DNA of 41,602 nucleotides from an uncultured Desulfobacterales bacterium. GTDB lineage: Bacteria; Desulfobacterota; Desulfobacteria; Desulfobacterales; UBA11574. The DNA is taken from positions 1-41,602 of the forward strand of contig CALLDL010000035.1 of assembly GCA_937998305.1 (NCBI GenBank), given 5' to 3'. Below are positions 33,971-41,602 of the stretch, piece after piece. How positions within the stretch are numbered: the stretch's first letter is position 1; every line of letters starts with the position of its first letter. A model generated the notes under the pieces. It was not told the origin of the DNA. It saw only the letters and a list, made by a program, of their open reading frames with translations, and ran no database searches. The position numbers and the translations under genes are program-made.

Positions 33971-34169
33971 GCTTCAGGTATAATTAAATTTTTACTGGAA
34001 GAACTCGTGAATAAGGGCTCGTAATGAAAGAACCTATCCGGGCTATTAATAAAAGCCTATGCTTTAACAGGCGATTTCATCCATAAAATTAAATCGCCGA
34101 AGGTTCTTTCAAAACGATCCCTAATTCACTCAGACAGCTTCCAGACAAAAATTTAATCATACCTGAAGC
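33971..34169. repeat. Long-arm inverted-repeat element E (E/F family)
   Basis: 199 bases. Left arm starts GCTTCAGGTATAATTAAATT and runs about 60 bases to AAAGAACC; the right arm is its imperfect inverse ending CATACCTGAAGC. Blocks CTGGAAG, CGTGAATaAGGG and CTCGTaATGAAAGAACC are kept. The loop holds its own stem, GGCGATTT/AAATCGCC. It matches element F in arms and length but not in loop. It lies between the YciO-like gene and guaB. Confidence 0.88.
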
Positions 34170-34464
34170 TCCTTTGAAACCGATTTGTTTCACAGGATAA
34201 AACTATCATCATAACATATGGATAGATGTATTTATTATGGGTACCGGTATAATGTCAAGGCAAGGCTGCTGTGATTTTTGTTAATATAATTATATTATTG
34301 ATAAAAAATGCGGTATTTCAAATGGTTACAATAGATAGCGCCGCCTACCCTAATAAAGATTGCAAAAGATAAATCTATTTGTTATGCGATACTATCTTAC
34401 TCAAGTTTCGCACCCGAATATTGATAGAAAGCCTTATTTGAAATAACGATTATTGGAGGAACCC
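34170..34464 (+). promoter_or_regulatory. guaB upstream region with a 16-base AT palindrome
   Basis: 295 bases between element E and guaB. TAATATAATTATATTA (34282-34297) is a perfect palindrome and could be an operator, though AT-rich sequence makes this easier by chance. The guaB ribosome site GGAGG is at 34455-34459. I could not place the promoter hexamers confidently. Confidence 0.4.
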
Positions 34465-35928
34465 ATGAAAAAAATACCGCCTGAAGAGGCGTTTTCTTTT
34501 GATGATATTTTATTGCTCCCGGGCTACTCAGATGTTTTGCCGAGAGATGTTGACACCCGCTCTCCTTTAACAAAAAATATTACATTGAACATTCCTCTTG
34601 TTAGTGCAGCTATGGATACCGTAACCGAATCAAGAACTTCCATCAGCATGGCTCGCGAAGGCGGAATCGGTTTCATCCATCGAAATCTGAGTGTTCAGAG
34701 TCAATCGGTTGAGGTTGACAAGGTGAAGAAATCTGAAAGCGGTATGATTGTTGATCCGGTAACCATTCATCCGGATCAGTTTGTTCATGAAGTGTTACGC
34801 CTGATGAAAAAGTATCGCATTTCAGGGGTTCCGGTGACCAAAGGAGACAAATTGGTAGGCATTGTGACGAACAGAGACCTGCGATTTGAGATAAATCTCG
34901 AAAAAAAGATTTCCGAGGTCATGACAAAGGAAAACCTTGTTACGGTTTCAGAAGGAATTACACTGGAAGATTCAAAAAGTCTGTTGCATAAACACAGGAT
35001 CGAAAAGCTCCTGGTGGTTGACAACAAAGATCGTCTGATCGGTATGATAACGATAAAAGATATTGAAAAATTAAAAAAATATCCAAATGCCTGCAAGGAT
35101 GAGTTGGGAAGACTCAGGGTAGGGGCTGCCGTGGGAGTGGGACCGGATATGGAAGAACGCGCAGAGACACTTTTGCTATCGGGTGCTGATGTTATTCTAA
35201 TCGATACCTCCCATGGACATTCTAAAAATGTGATTGAGGCTGTCAAAATATTAAAAAGCAATTTCAAAAATATCGAACTGATTGCAGGGAATGTGGGTAC
35301 GGCGGAGGGGGCTGAAGCGCTGGTTAAAGCAGGTGTGGATGGAGTCAAAATCGGAATTGGACCTGGATCAATTTGCACTACACGCATTGTGGCGGGTGTC
35401 GGCGTTCCGCAGATTACAGCGATCATGAATTGCATCGAGGTATCCAAGAAAACAGGCATACCTTTGATTGCAGACGGTGGCATAAAATTTTCAGGGGATG
35501 TGACAAAAGCGCTTGGCGCAGGTGCCCATGTGGTGATGATCGGAGGGCTTTTTGCCGGAACTGAAGAGAGTCCGGGAGAGTTTGTTATTTATCAAGGCCG
35601 CAGTTACAAAGCCTATCGGGGTATGGGATCCATAGAAGCCATGCAGAAAGGAAGCAGAGACAGATATTACCAGGATGAAGATCCCCATGGTGACAAAATG
35701 GTCCCGGAAGGTATCGTCGGCCGGGTACCTTACAGAGGAAAACTGGCGGACAATATTTTTCAGCTCATCGGTGGATTAAAGGCGGGTATGGGATATGTGG
35801 GATGCTGTACTCTGGATGAACTCAGAGAAAAGGCTCGCTTTGCAAAGATAAGCGCAGCAGGTATGCGTGAAAGTCATGTTCACGATGTAATCATCACCAA
35901 AGAGGCACCAAACTATCGTCTTGACTAG
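34465..35928 (+). CDS. guaB: Inosine-5'-monophosphate dehydrogenase
   Basis: Oxidises IMP to XMP with NAD+, the rate-limiting step to GTP. 487 residues from ATG 34465, with GGAGG five bases upstream; a longer TTG frame would start inside the ribosome site. The TIM barrel is split by a CBS pair (about 93-205: [20 protein letters not shown], then [17 protein letters not shown]). Catalytic Cys loop [15 protein letters not shown], phosphate site [18 protein letters not shown] and the flap after it are intact. Element C begins on the base after its stop. Confidence 0.97.
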   Translation: MKKIPPEEAFSFDDILLLPGYSDVLPRDVDTRSPLTKNITLNIPLVSAAMDTVTESRTSISMAREGGIGFIHRNLSVQSQSVEVDKVKKSESGMIVDPVTIHPDQFVHEVLRLMKKYRISGVPVTKGDKLVGIVTNRDLRFEINLEKKISEVMTKENLVTVSEGITLEDSKSLLHKHRIEKLLVVDNKDRLIGMITIKDIEKLKKYPNACKDELGRLRVGAAVGVGPDMEERAETLLLSGADVILIDTSHGHSKNVIEAVKILKSNFKNIELIAGNVGTAEGAEALVKAGVDGVKIGIGPGSICTTRIVAGVGVPQITAIMNCIEVSKKTGIPLIADGGIKFSGDVTKALGAGAHVVMIGGLFAGTEESPGEFVIYQGRSYKAYRGMGSIEAMQKGSRDRYYQDEDPHGDKMVPEGIVGRVPYRGKLADNIFQLIGGLKAGMGYVGCCTLDELREKARFAKISAAGMRESHVHDVIITKEAPNYRLD

Positions 35929-36184
35929 CCCGAATATTTCATGAAAATTTTCGAGGGGCCTTTTTATTAGTCATGGAAACAGTTTGTTATTTTAAAATTT
36001 GCTTTTAGTTTTAAGGTGACGGTTTGGACCGAAAGTTTTTTTGTTCAATTTCTCAAAATTTTTCACACTACGGGCGCGTGCAAGGCGCCCATTTGCCGCG
36101 TTATCAAGGGCTTGCAGTAGTTTACTACGGCTGCGCCCTTGAATGCCTTGCAAATGAGCGCCTCTCACACGTGAAATATCCGGG
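35929..36184. repeat. Palindromic element C: composite, abutting the guaB stop codon
   Basis: The outer ends CCCGAATATTTC (35929-35940) and GTGAAATATCCGGG (36171-36184) are the same as in element D. Nested inside is an 81-base unit (36083-36163) with arms AGGCGCcCATTTGC and GCAAATGaGCGCCT and the core TCAAGGGC/GCCCTTGA around GTAG-ttta-CTAC. The whole looks like one element placed within another. It starts on the base after the guaB TAG. Confidence 0.88.
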
Positions 36185-36215
36185 ATCGGGTTTAATGCAA
36201 CTTTGACAATTGATT

Positions 36216-36412
36216 GCCTCAGGTGTGATTAAATTTTTGCTGAAAGAACTCGTGGATAACGGCTCGTAATGAAAAAACCGGTCTTATCTTTTAATAACCG
36301 TGAGTGATTCAAGACAATAGGTTCGTTTGGCGTCGAATCGATTGGGATTTTTTCATAACGATCCCTAATCCACTCAAACAGCTTCCAGTAAAAAATTAAT
36401 CACACCTGAGGC
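36216..36412. repeat. Long-arm inverted-repeat element F (E/F family)
   Basis: 197 bases. GCCTCAGGTGTGATTAAATT at the left pairs with the inverse at 36393-36412, with blocks CTGnAAG, CGTGGATaACGG and CTCGTaATGAAAaAACC matching element E. The loop is different from that of E. It ends 76 bases upstream of the dnaE start, so dnaE must be transcribed through it or from the short stretch after it. Confidence 0.88.
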
Positions 36413-36488
36413 TCCATTAACATCAGTTTGTTTCAAAAACCTAAACAGTTACGGATTAATCTTATTCATAACAATACATACTCATAAA

Positions 36489-39400
36489 ATGACTCAAGCA
36501 TCACCCCACTTTGTTCATCTTCATGTCCACACCCAATACAGTCTTTTAGATGGTGCTATCCGGATTGATCCTTTGTTAAAGCGTGTCGCCGATTTTGACA
36601 TGGATGCTGTGGCGATTACCGATCACGGCACCATGTTCGGAGCATTCGAGTTTTATGAAAAGGCCAACAAAGCCGGGATAAAACCGATTATCGGTTGCGA
36701 ATGTTATCTGGCGCCGAGACGTCATACCGACAAAACCCCCCTTGATAAAAGCGGACTTTCACATATCATCCTTCTGGCGGAAAATCAGGAAGGATATCGA
36801 AATCTATGTAAACTGGCGGCCATTGCCCAGCTTCATGGATTTTATTACAAACCCCGCATCGATAAAGAACTTCTAAAACACCACAGTAAAGGACTTATCG
36901 GCCTGTCAGCATGTCTTCACGGTGAAATTCCAAGGCTGATTCAGGAAGGTCGAATCGATAAAGCTGATGAAGCTGCGCGTGATTACCTTAATGTTTTTGG
37001 TGAAGGGAATTTTTTTCTGGAAGTTCAAAACAACGGTATCGATATTCAGGAGGCGGTAAACAGAGCACTGCTGGATATGAGTCAAAGACTTTCCATTGGG
37101 CTGGTTGCTTCGAACGATTGTCATTATCTCGACAAGGAAGATGTCCGTGCCCACGATGTCCTGTTGTGTGTTCAGACCGGAAAAACGGTTCATGATGAGA
37201 ATCGGCTCAAATTCAGAACCGATCAACTCTATCTAAAATCTAAACCAGAGATGTATGGCGCTTTTAAGGATTATCCGGGGGCAATGGAGAACTCCGTGGA
37301 TATCGCCAGGCGCTGCAACCTGGAATTCGATGTTAAATCCTATCACTTTCCGAAATTTGATGTTTCATCAGACCATACTGCAGACGAGATTTTTGAGCAA
37401 CAGGTCAGGGGTGGATTTAAAAGCCTCATGAAAAGCATAATGAACAAAAATCCAAATACCGATGAGAAGCTTTATAATGATCGAATTGAAAATGAAATCG
37501 ATATCATTAAAAGCATGGGCTTTTCAGGTTATTTTTTGATTGTGGCCGATTTTATTCGCTATGCCAAAAACAACGGTATTCCTGTCGGGCCTGGAAGAGG
37601 GTCGGCCGCCGGAAGTATAGTGGCCTATTCTCTTGGAATTACCGATCTGGATCCCATTGAGCATGGTCTTATTTTTGAACGCTTTCTCAATCCTGCCCGC
37701 AAAAGCATGCCGGACATTGATGTCGACTTTTGTATCAACGGCAGAGAGGATGTCTTTAAATATGTGGTTGAAAAGTATGGGGGGGGTGATTATGTCGCCC
37801 AGATCATCACATTCGGAAAATTGAAAACCAGGGCCGTCATTCGTGATGTCGGCCGTGCTTTGGATATACCCCTTAAGGAAGTGGATGCCATCGCTAAAAT
37901 GGTACCGGATGTGTTGAACATCGGTCTTGATGATGCGTTACAACAGGAACCCAGGCTTAAGGAACTGGCAAAAAAGAAGCCTGAAGTTGCCGATCTTATC
38001 AGTGTTTGCCGCGTATTGGAAGGGCTTCCAAGACATGCTTCGACGCATGCTGCGGGTGTTGTCATTGCAGACAAACCGCTGGTTGAATATATGCCCCTTT
38101 ATAAGGGTAAAAAAGGCGAAGTCGTCACCCAGTTCGACATGAAATGTGTTGAAAAGATCGGCCTTGTCAAGTTTGATTTCTTGGGTCTTCGCAATTTAAC
38201 TGTGATTGCGAAGACCCTGAACCTTATCGCAGCCCAAGGGGGCACGCCTCCGGATCTTTCAAACCTCGATTTTAACGATGCTGACACGTATCATCTACTT
38301 GCTTCCGGTGAAACAACGGGCGTATTTCAGCTGGAAAGTTCAGGCATGAAAGATTTGTTGGTGAGGCTAAAACCGGAAACCTTTGATGAAGTCATTGCAC
38401 TGGTTGCGTTATACCGACCAGGCCCCTTAGACAGTGGAATGGTTGATGATTTTGTTGAAAGAAAGCACGGAAAGAAATCGGTGGAATACATTGTTCCCCA
38501 GCTTGAACCGATTTTGAAAGAGACATACGGGGTGATCGTTTATCAGGAACAGGTGATGAAAATTGCCGGTGATCTGGCCAATTATTCCATGGCCGAGGCC
38601 GATGATCTTAGAAAAGCGATGGGGAAGAAAATTCCCGAGATTATGGCCATGCATCGAGAACGTTTTATGCGGGGGGCGTCAGAAAACGGCATTCCATCCG
38701 ACAAGGCCGGGAAGATGTTTTATCTCATGGAAAAGTTTGGGGGATATGGATTCAACAAATCCCATAGTGCGGCATATGCATTGATAGCATATCAGACCGC
38801 TTTTTTGAAAGCGCATTTTCCGGTAGAGTTTATGGCCTCATTGCTGACCAGTGAGATGCATTCGATAGACGGTGTTGTCAAATATATCGCTGAATGTCGC
38901 AGCCACGGTATTGAAGTATTGCCTCCGGACATCAATGAAAGCGGGAAAGAATTTACCGTCACCGGTTCAAAAATAAGGTTCGGACTGGTTGCAGTGAAGA
39001 ACGTTGGAGAAAATGCCATTGAATCTATTATTGAGGTCCGGCATAATGGGAAATTCTCCTCTTTGTTTGATTTTTGTGAGCGAGTCGACCTGAAAAAAGT
39101 TAACAAACGTGTTGTAGAAGGCCTTATTAAATGTGGCGCATTTGATATAACGGGAAATTATCGTTCACAAATGATGGCATCTTTAGAGGACTGCATCGAT
39201 TACGGACAACGTGTTCAAAAGGAGAGGACGGATCCTCAAATGGGATTGTTCAATCTAACTGAAGAACAAAAAGCCTTTAACTTGCCGTCCGTGCCTGAAA
39301 TCGATGAGTGGGATGAAAAAGAGCTTTTAACCCTTGAAAAAGAATCACTTGGGTTCTATATCACCGGGCATCCATTAAGCAGATATGAAAATGTTCTGGA

Positions 39401-40010
39401 AAAGTTCACCAACACAAACTCGGTGAAACTAAAAGAACAAAATGACGGTGATGCCATTAGGATCGGCGGTATGGTCAGAAACACCAAAATCATAAAGACC
39501 AAAAAGGGCGATTTAATGGCTTTTGTTACACTTGAGGATCTGCATGGTGCAGTTGAAATTACCATCTTTTCATCGCTTTATTCAAAAGTGTATGATCTTT
39601 TGACAGATGATAGTGCCATTCTGGTTCGAGGACACCTTCAAAAGGAAGAAAATTCAGCAAAACTATTGGCGGATACCGTCATACCCATGGAGAAAGCCGA
39701 GGAGATCTGGACCACAAGTATCCATTTGAATCTCGACATCGCCCACACTGATAAAGCGTTGTTTGAAAAACTGAATACCGTATTAAAAAGACATCCAGGT
39801 TCCTGCAAAGCTTACATTCACTTGATGAGTCCTGAAAAAACAGAGACGATTATTGCTCTGTCTGACACGATAAAATTAAAAGCCGGTTCTTCATTAATTC
39901 GAGACGTGAACCGGCTTGTGGGATACAATGCAGCTGAAACGGTTTGTCGTCCGGTTGAGTCTTCTTCAACATTTAATGTTTATAATGGGAAGAGAAGGCG
40001 AAAAAGATGA
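36489..40010 (+). CDS. dnaE: DNA polymerase III alpha subunit
   Basis: Replicative polymerase, 1173 residues, full length for the DnaE1 group. N-terminal PHP domain with HVHTQYSLLDG (about 11-21) and TDHGTMFG; polymerase core with GPGRGSAAGSIVAY and catalytic aspartates in PDIDVDF; YRPGPLDSGM and GYGFNKSHSAAYALI in the fingers; helix-hairpin-helix region; OB-fold domain near 995-1075 (IRIGGMVRNTKIIKTKKGD); C-terminal clamp/tau-binding part. ATG 36489 gives the normal N-terminus but has no ribosome site, so weak or leaderless initiation is possible. Element F lies upstream and H begins on the base after its stop. Confidence 0.97.
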   Translation: MTQASPHFVHLHVHTQYSLLDGAIRIDPLLKRVADFDMDAVAITDHGTMFGAFEFYEKANKAGIKPIIGCECYLAPRRHTDKTPLDKSGLSHIILLAENQEGYRNLCKLAAIAQLHGFYYKPRIDKELLKHHSKGLIGLSACLHGEIPRLIQEGRIDKADEAARDYLNVFGEGNFFLEVQNNGIDIQEAVNRALLDMSQRLSIGLVASNDCHYLDKEDVRAHDVLLCVQTGKTVHDENRLKFRTDQLYLKSKPEMYGAFKDYPGAMENSVDIARRCNLEFDVKSYHFPKFDVSSDHTADEIFEQQVRGGFKSLMKSIMNKNPNTDEKLYNDRIENEIDIIKSMGFSGYFLIVADFIRYAKNNGIPVGPGRGSAAGSIVAYSLGITDLDPIEHGLIFERFLNPARKSMPDIDVDFCINGREDVFKYVVEKYGGGDYVAQIITFGKLKTRAVIRDVGRALDIPLKEVDAIAKMVPDVLNIGLDDALQQEPRLKELAKKKPEVADLISVCRVLEGLPRHASTHAAGVVIADKPLVEYMPLYKGKKGEVVTQFDMKCVEKIGLVKFDFLGLRNLTVIAKTLNLIAAQGGTPPDLSNLDFNDADTYHLLASGETTGVFQLESSGMKDLLVRLKPETFDEVIALVALYRPGPLDSGMVDDFVERKHGKKSVEYIVPQLEPILKETYGVIVYQEQVMKIAGDLANYSMAEADDLRKAMGKKIPEIMAMHRERFMRGASENGIPSDKAGKMFYLMEKFGGYGFNKSHSAAYALIAYQTAFLKAHFPVEFMASLLTSEMHSIDGVVKYIAECRSHGIEVLPPDINESGKEFTVTGSKIRFGLVAVKNVGENAIESIIEVRHNGKFSSLFDFCERVDLKKVNKRVVEGLIKCGAFDITGNYRSQMMASLEDCIDYGQRVQKERTDPQMGLFNLTEEQKAFNLPSVPEIDEWDEKELLTLEKESLGFYITGHPLSRYENVLEKFTNTNSVKLKEQNDGDAIRIGGMVRNTKIIKTKKGDLMAFVTLEDLHGAVEITIFSSLYSKVYDLLTDDSAILVRGHLQKEENSAKLLADTVIPMEKAEEIWTTSIHLNLDIAHTDKALFEKLNTVLKRHPGSCKAYIHLMSPEKTETIIALSDTIKLKAGSSLIRDVNRLVGYNAAETVCRPVESSSTFNVYNGKRRRKR

Positions 40011-40134
40011 CCTAAGTTGAGCGATTGCCGATTTTACCGAATCTGCTGTGTTATGAGACATTTGCAGTAGCAGACTACGGCTGAATGCCTCATGCCTTGC
40101 ATCTCCAGCAAACTCGACAATCGCTCAACTTAGG
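40011..40134. repeat. Palindromic element H, abutting the dnaE stop codon
   Basis: Perfect 17-base outer arms CCTAAGTTGAGCGATTG (40011-40027) and inverse (40118-40134), the same arm type as element G. Core TGAGaCATT pairs with AATGcCTCA around GTAG-caga-CTAC, a heavily changed but still paired version of the A/B/C stem. The first base follows the dnaE TGA. Confidence 0.9.
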
Positions 40135-40191
40135 GATGAATATTCGAACAGCGACTTGAGTTTAAAATAAGGAAGGGATAATTTGCCTACT

Positions 40192-41337
40192 ATGAAAGTG
40201 CCTTTGTTAGATTTAAAAGAACAGTATAGAACCATAAAAAAAGAAGTCTTGGAAACTGCTGAAGAACTTTTTGAAAGTCAATATTTTATCCTGGGACCCA
40301 GGGTGGCGTCTTTAGAAAAAGAGATTGCCGATTATTGTTTTTCAAAGCATGCCGTCGGTGTCTCGTCCGGGACAGATGCCCTTTTGATTTCATTGATGGC
40401 GGTGGATATCGGTTTTAAGGACACGGTGATCACCACGCCCTATACTTTTTTTGCCACAGCAGGAAGCATTGCTCGATCCGGTGCCAGGCCGATTTTTGTC
40501 GATATTGATCCCAAAACATATAACATTTCTCCTGAGTGCCTTGAAGGTGCCATTGATTCCATGCCCCGAGCAGAGCTTGAGAGGCTCAGGGCGGTCCTTC
40601 CCGTCCATCTATACGGACAATGCGCCGATATGGCGCCTATTTTGGAGATATGTGAAAAGTACGACCTTGTTGTTATTGAAGATGCGGCCCAGGCCATCGG
40701 GTCGGAATACAGAGGAAAGCGGGCGGGGTCCATGGGGGATTTCGGTTGCTTTTCATTTTTTCCTTCCAAGAACCTGGGCGCTTTTGGGGATGGCGGTATC
40801 GTCACAACAAATTCAGACGATTTCTATGACAAATTATGTACGCTTCGGGCACATGGTTCCCACCCCAAGTATTATCATAAACTTGTCGGTGGAAACTTCA
40901 GATTGGATGCATTTCAGGCAGCCGTGGTTTCCATAAAGTTAAAATATCTTGACCGTTGGACAACAGCACGTCAGAAAAACGCTCAGAATTACAGAGCGCT
41001 TTTTAAAAATGCAGATCTTGAGGATGTGGTTCAGCTTCCGTACGAAAAAGAAGATCGCCACATCTACAATCAATTTGTGATCAACGTAAAAGAAAAAAGA
41101 GACGACCTTCGCCGGTTTTTAAATGATGCCGGAATCGGGACGGAAGTGTATTATCCGGTTCCCATGCATCTCCAGGCCTGCTTTTCTGATTTGAATTATA
41201 AAAAAGGTGATTTTCCTGCCGCTGAACATGCAGCCTTGCATACGGTGGCCCTACCCATATATCCTGAACTTTCAGATGATCAGATAGAATATGTAGTAAA
41301 AAAGATAAAAGCGTTTTACTCAAAACTCTCCTCCTAA
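40192..41337 (+). CDS. DegT/DnrJ/EryC1/StrS family sugar aminotransferase
   Basis: Pyridoxal-phosphate aminotransferase of the kind that adds an amino group to nucleotide-linked keto-sugars for cell-surface glycans. 381 residues from ATG 40192, or 384 from TTG 40183; GGAAGGG (40171-40177) fits the TTG better (spacing 5), so the start is open. SGTDALL binds the PLP phosphate, EDAAQA holds the PLP aspartate, and FFPSKNLGAFGDGG holds the PLP lysine (K196 in the longer numbering). RPIFVDIDPKTYNI is also typical. The exact sugar is unknown; no other glycan genes are in the window. Confidence 0.9.
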   Translation: MKVPLLDLKEQYRTIKKEVLETAEELFESQYFILGPRVASLEKEIADYCFSKHAVGVSSGTDALLISLMAVDIGFKDTVITTPYTFFATAGSIARSGARPIFVDIDPKTYNISPECLEGAIDSMPRAELERLRAVLPVHLYGQCADMAPILEICEKYDLVVIEDAAQAIGSEYRGKRAGSMGDFGCFSFFPSKNLGAFGDGGIVTTNSDDFYDKLCTLRAHGSHPKYYHKLVGGNFRLDAFQAAVVSIKLKYLDRWTTARQKNAQNYRALFKNADLEDVVQLPYEKEDRHIYNQFVINVKEKRDDLRRFLNDAGIGTEVYYPVPMHLQACFSDLNYKKGDFPAAEHAALHTVALPIYPELSDDQIEYVVKKIKAFYSKLSS

Positions 41338-41418
41338 TATTTATAAAAACCCCTTTCCAAATGAACACTGGCGCAGAATCCGGACCAGGAACCCTAATGT
41401 CATAAGTTTTTTTAATAT

Positions 41419-41602
41419 CATTTATTTTGCCCTGAAAAACCTGGTCCTATGGGCCAGGTCAGAGTTCTATGGCTCTGCCTGAAGAATCGCTGCAAGAGTT
41501 TGAAGTGAACTAAAGTTTAAAGTGAGCTAAAGTTAAGGAATTCTATCAATTATATAAAAACATCGGAGCGAAGCGACACCATAACTTTAGGCACTTTAGA
41601 TC
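41419..41602. repeat. Dispersed repeat, copy 2 (runs off the window end)
   Basis: Same orientation and nearly the same sequence as 78-303, except that the insert is shorter and is replaced by the hairpins CCTGGTCC-tat-GGGCCAGG and CAGAG-ttctatgg-CTCTG. It carries CTAAAGT and ACTTTAG blocks as in copy 1. It follows the aminotransferase gene after about 80 bases with no gene seen. Confidence 0.8.

Noticed and set aside
34785-35483. 232-residue open frame antisense to guaB
   Set aside because: Shadow frame; guaB motifs are intact on the plus strand and the antisense product is Ser/Thr/Pro-rich without any recognisable domain.
36083-36163. Standard REP/BIME element with a RAYT gene
   Set aside because: GTAG is present but at the loop end of the stem instead of its 5' foot, and no RAYT gene is in the window; the link is kept only as a possibility.
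36024-36206. 60-residue open frame inside element C
   Set aside because: It is read from the palindrome itself, has no ribosome site and no family pattern.
1404-40134. The palindromic elements as a CRISPR array
   Set aside because: Copies are single, widely separated and intergenic; there are no regular spacers and no cas genes.
78-41602. A composite transposon bounded by the two terminal direct repeats
   Set aside because: The interior is housekeeping genes (dnaE, guaB, lpxC, rpsA) and no transposase is present; the ends are ordinary dispersed repeats.

Overview
The window looks like chromosome of a Gram-negative, strictly anaerobic or facultatively anaerobic member of the Desulfobacterota, most likely Desulfobacterales. 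Evidence: LpxC (outer membrane lipid A); a four-subunit 2-oxoacid:ferredoxin oxidoreductase of the VorB/KorA type; a B12-dependent class II ribonucleotide reductase; the gene order hisC-cmk-rpsA-sppA; and a GlrK-QseG-GlrR-type sigma-54 phosphorelay. This placement comes from remembered family and gene-order patterns, not a database search. No tRNA, rRNA, CRISPR array, transposase or prophage gene was recognised. The protein genes are mostly housekeeping; the unusual content lies between them.

Layout. 1-441: dispersed repeat and tandem hairpins before rsmA (442-1305). 1306-1537: palindromic element A, then an M16 zinc peptidase on the minus strand (1538-4447). 4448-5728: element I, a histone H1-like protein (minus) with terminator and promoter, and element G. 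5729-7687: UvrD/Rep-type helicase. 7793-9697: phosphate transporter PiT plus its PhoU-like DUF47 partner. 9708-10529: alpha/beta hydrolase (minus). 10605-13419: NrdR operator and nrdJ. 13461-14621: small membrane protein and lpxC (minus). 15000-16535: YifB/ComM AAA ATPase. 16726-17256: sigma-54 promoter, small exported protein and terminator. 17381-20776: glrR, qseG-like and glrK (minus). 21008-21157: decayed four-helix-bundle fragment inside a repeat. 21438-24199: der and rarA. 24379-27829: P-loop ATPase and the 2-oxoacid oxidoreductase operon. 27914-33117: hisC, cmk, rpsA, sppA. 33338-33946: YciO/Sua5 protein (minus). 34465-40010: guaB and dnaE. 40192-41337: DegT/EryC1 aminotransferase. 41419-41602: second copy of the dispersed repeat.

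The most striking signal is a set of intergenic inverted-repeat elements (A, B, C, D, E, F, G, H, I). Four (A, B, C-inner, H) share a 55-56 base core: an invariant apical stem GTAG-nnnn-CTAC and a middle stem whose sequence changes between copies with matching changes on the other side. Each is wrapped in long outer arms that are self-complementary but differ between loci. B, C and H begin on the very base after the stop codon of sppA, guaB and dnaE, and D supplies the stop codon and last residues of the oxidoreductase gamma subunit. E and F form a separate family of about 198 bases, with about 60-base arms and different loops, lying on either side of guaB.

How the genes connect. The oxidoreductase operon joins ferredoxin redox chemistry to 2-oxoacid metabolism. 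PiT and DUF47 form a phosphate uptake pair. glrK-qseG-glrR is an envelope-sensing phosphorelay. The only convincing sigma-54 promoter I found lies next to it and drives a small exported protein, so that gene is a candidate GlrR target. nrdJ carries a pair of NrdR-like boxes over its candidate -35, which implies repression by an NrdR encoded elsewhere.
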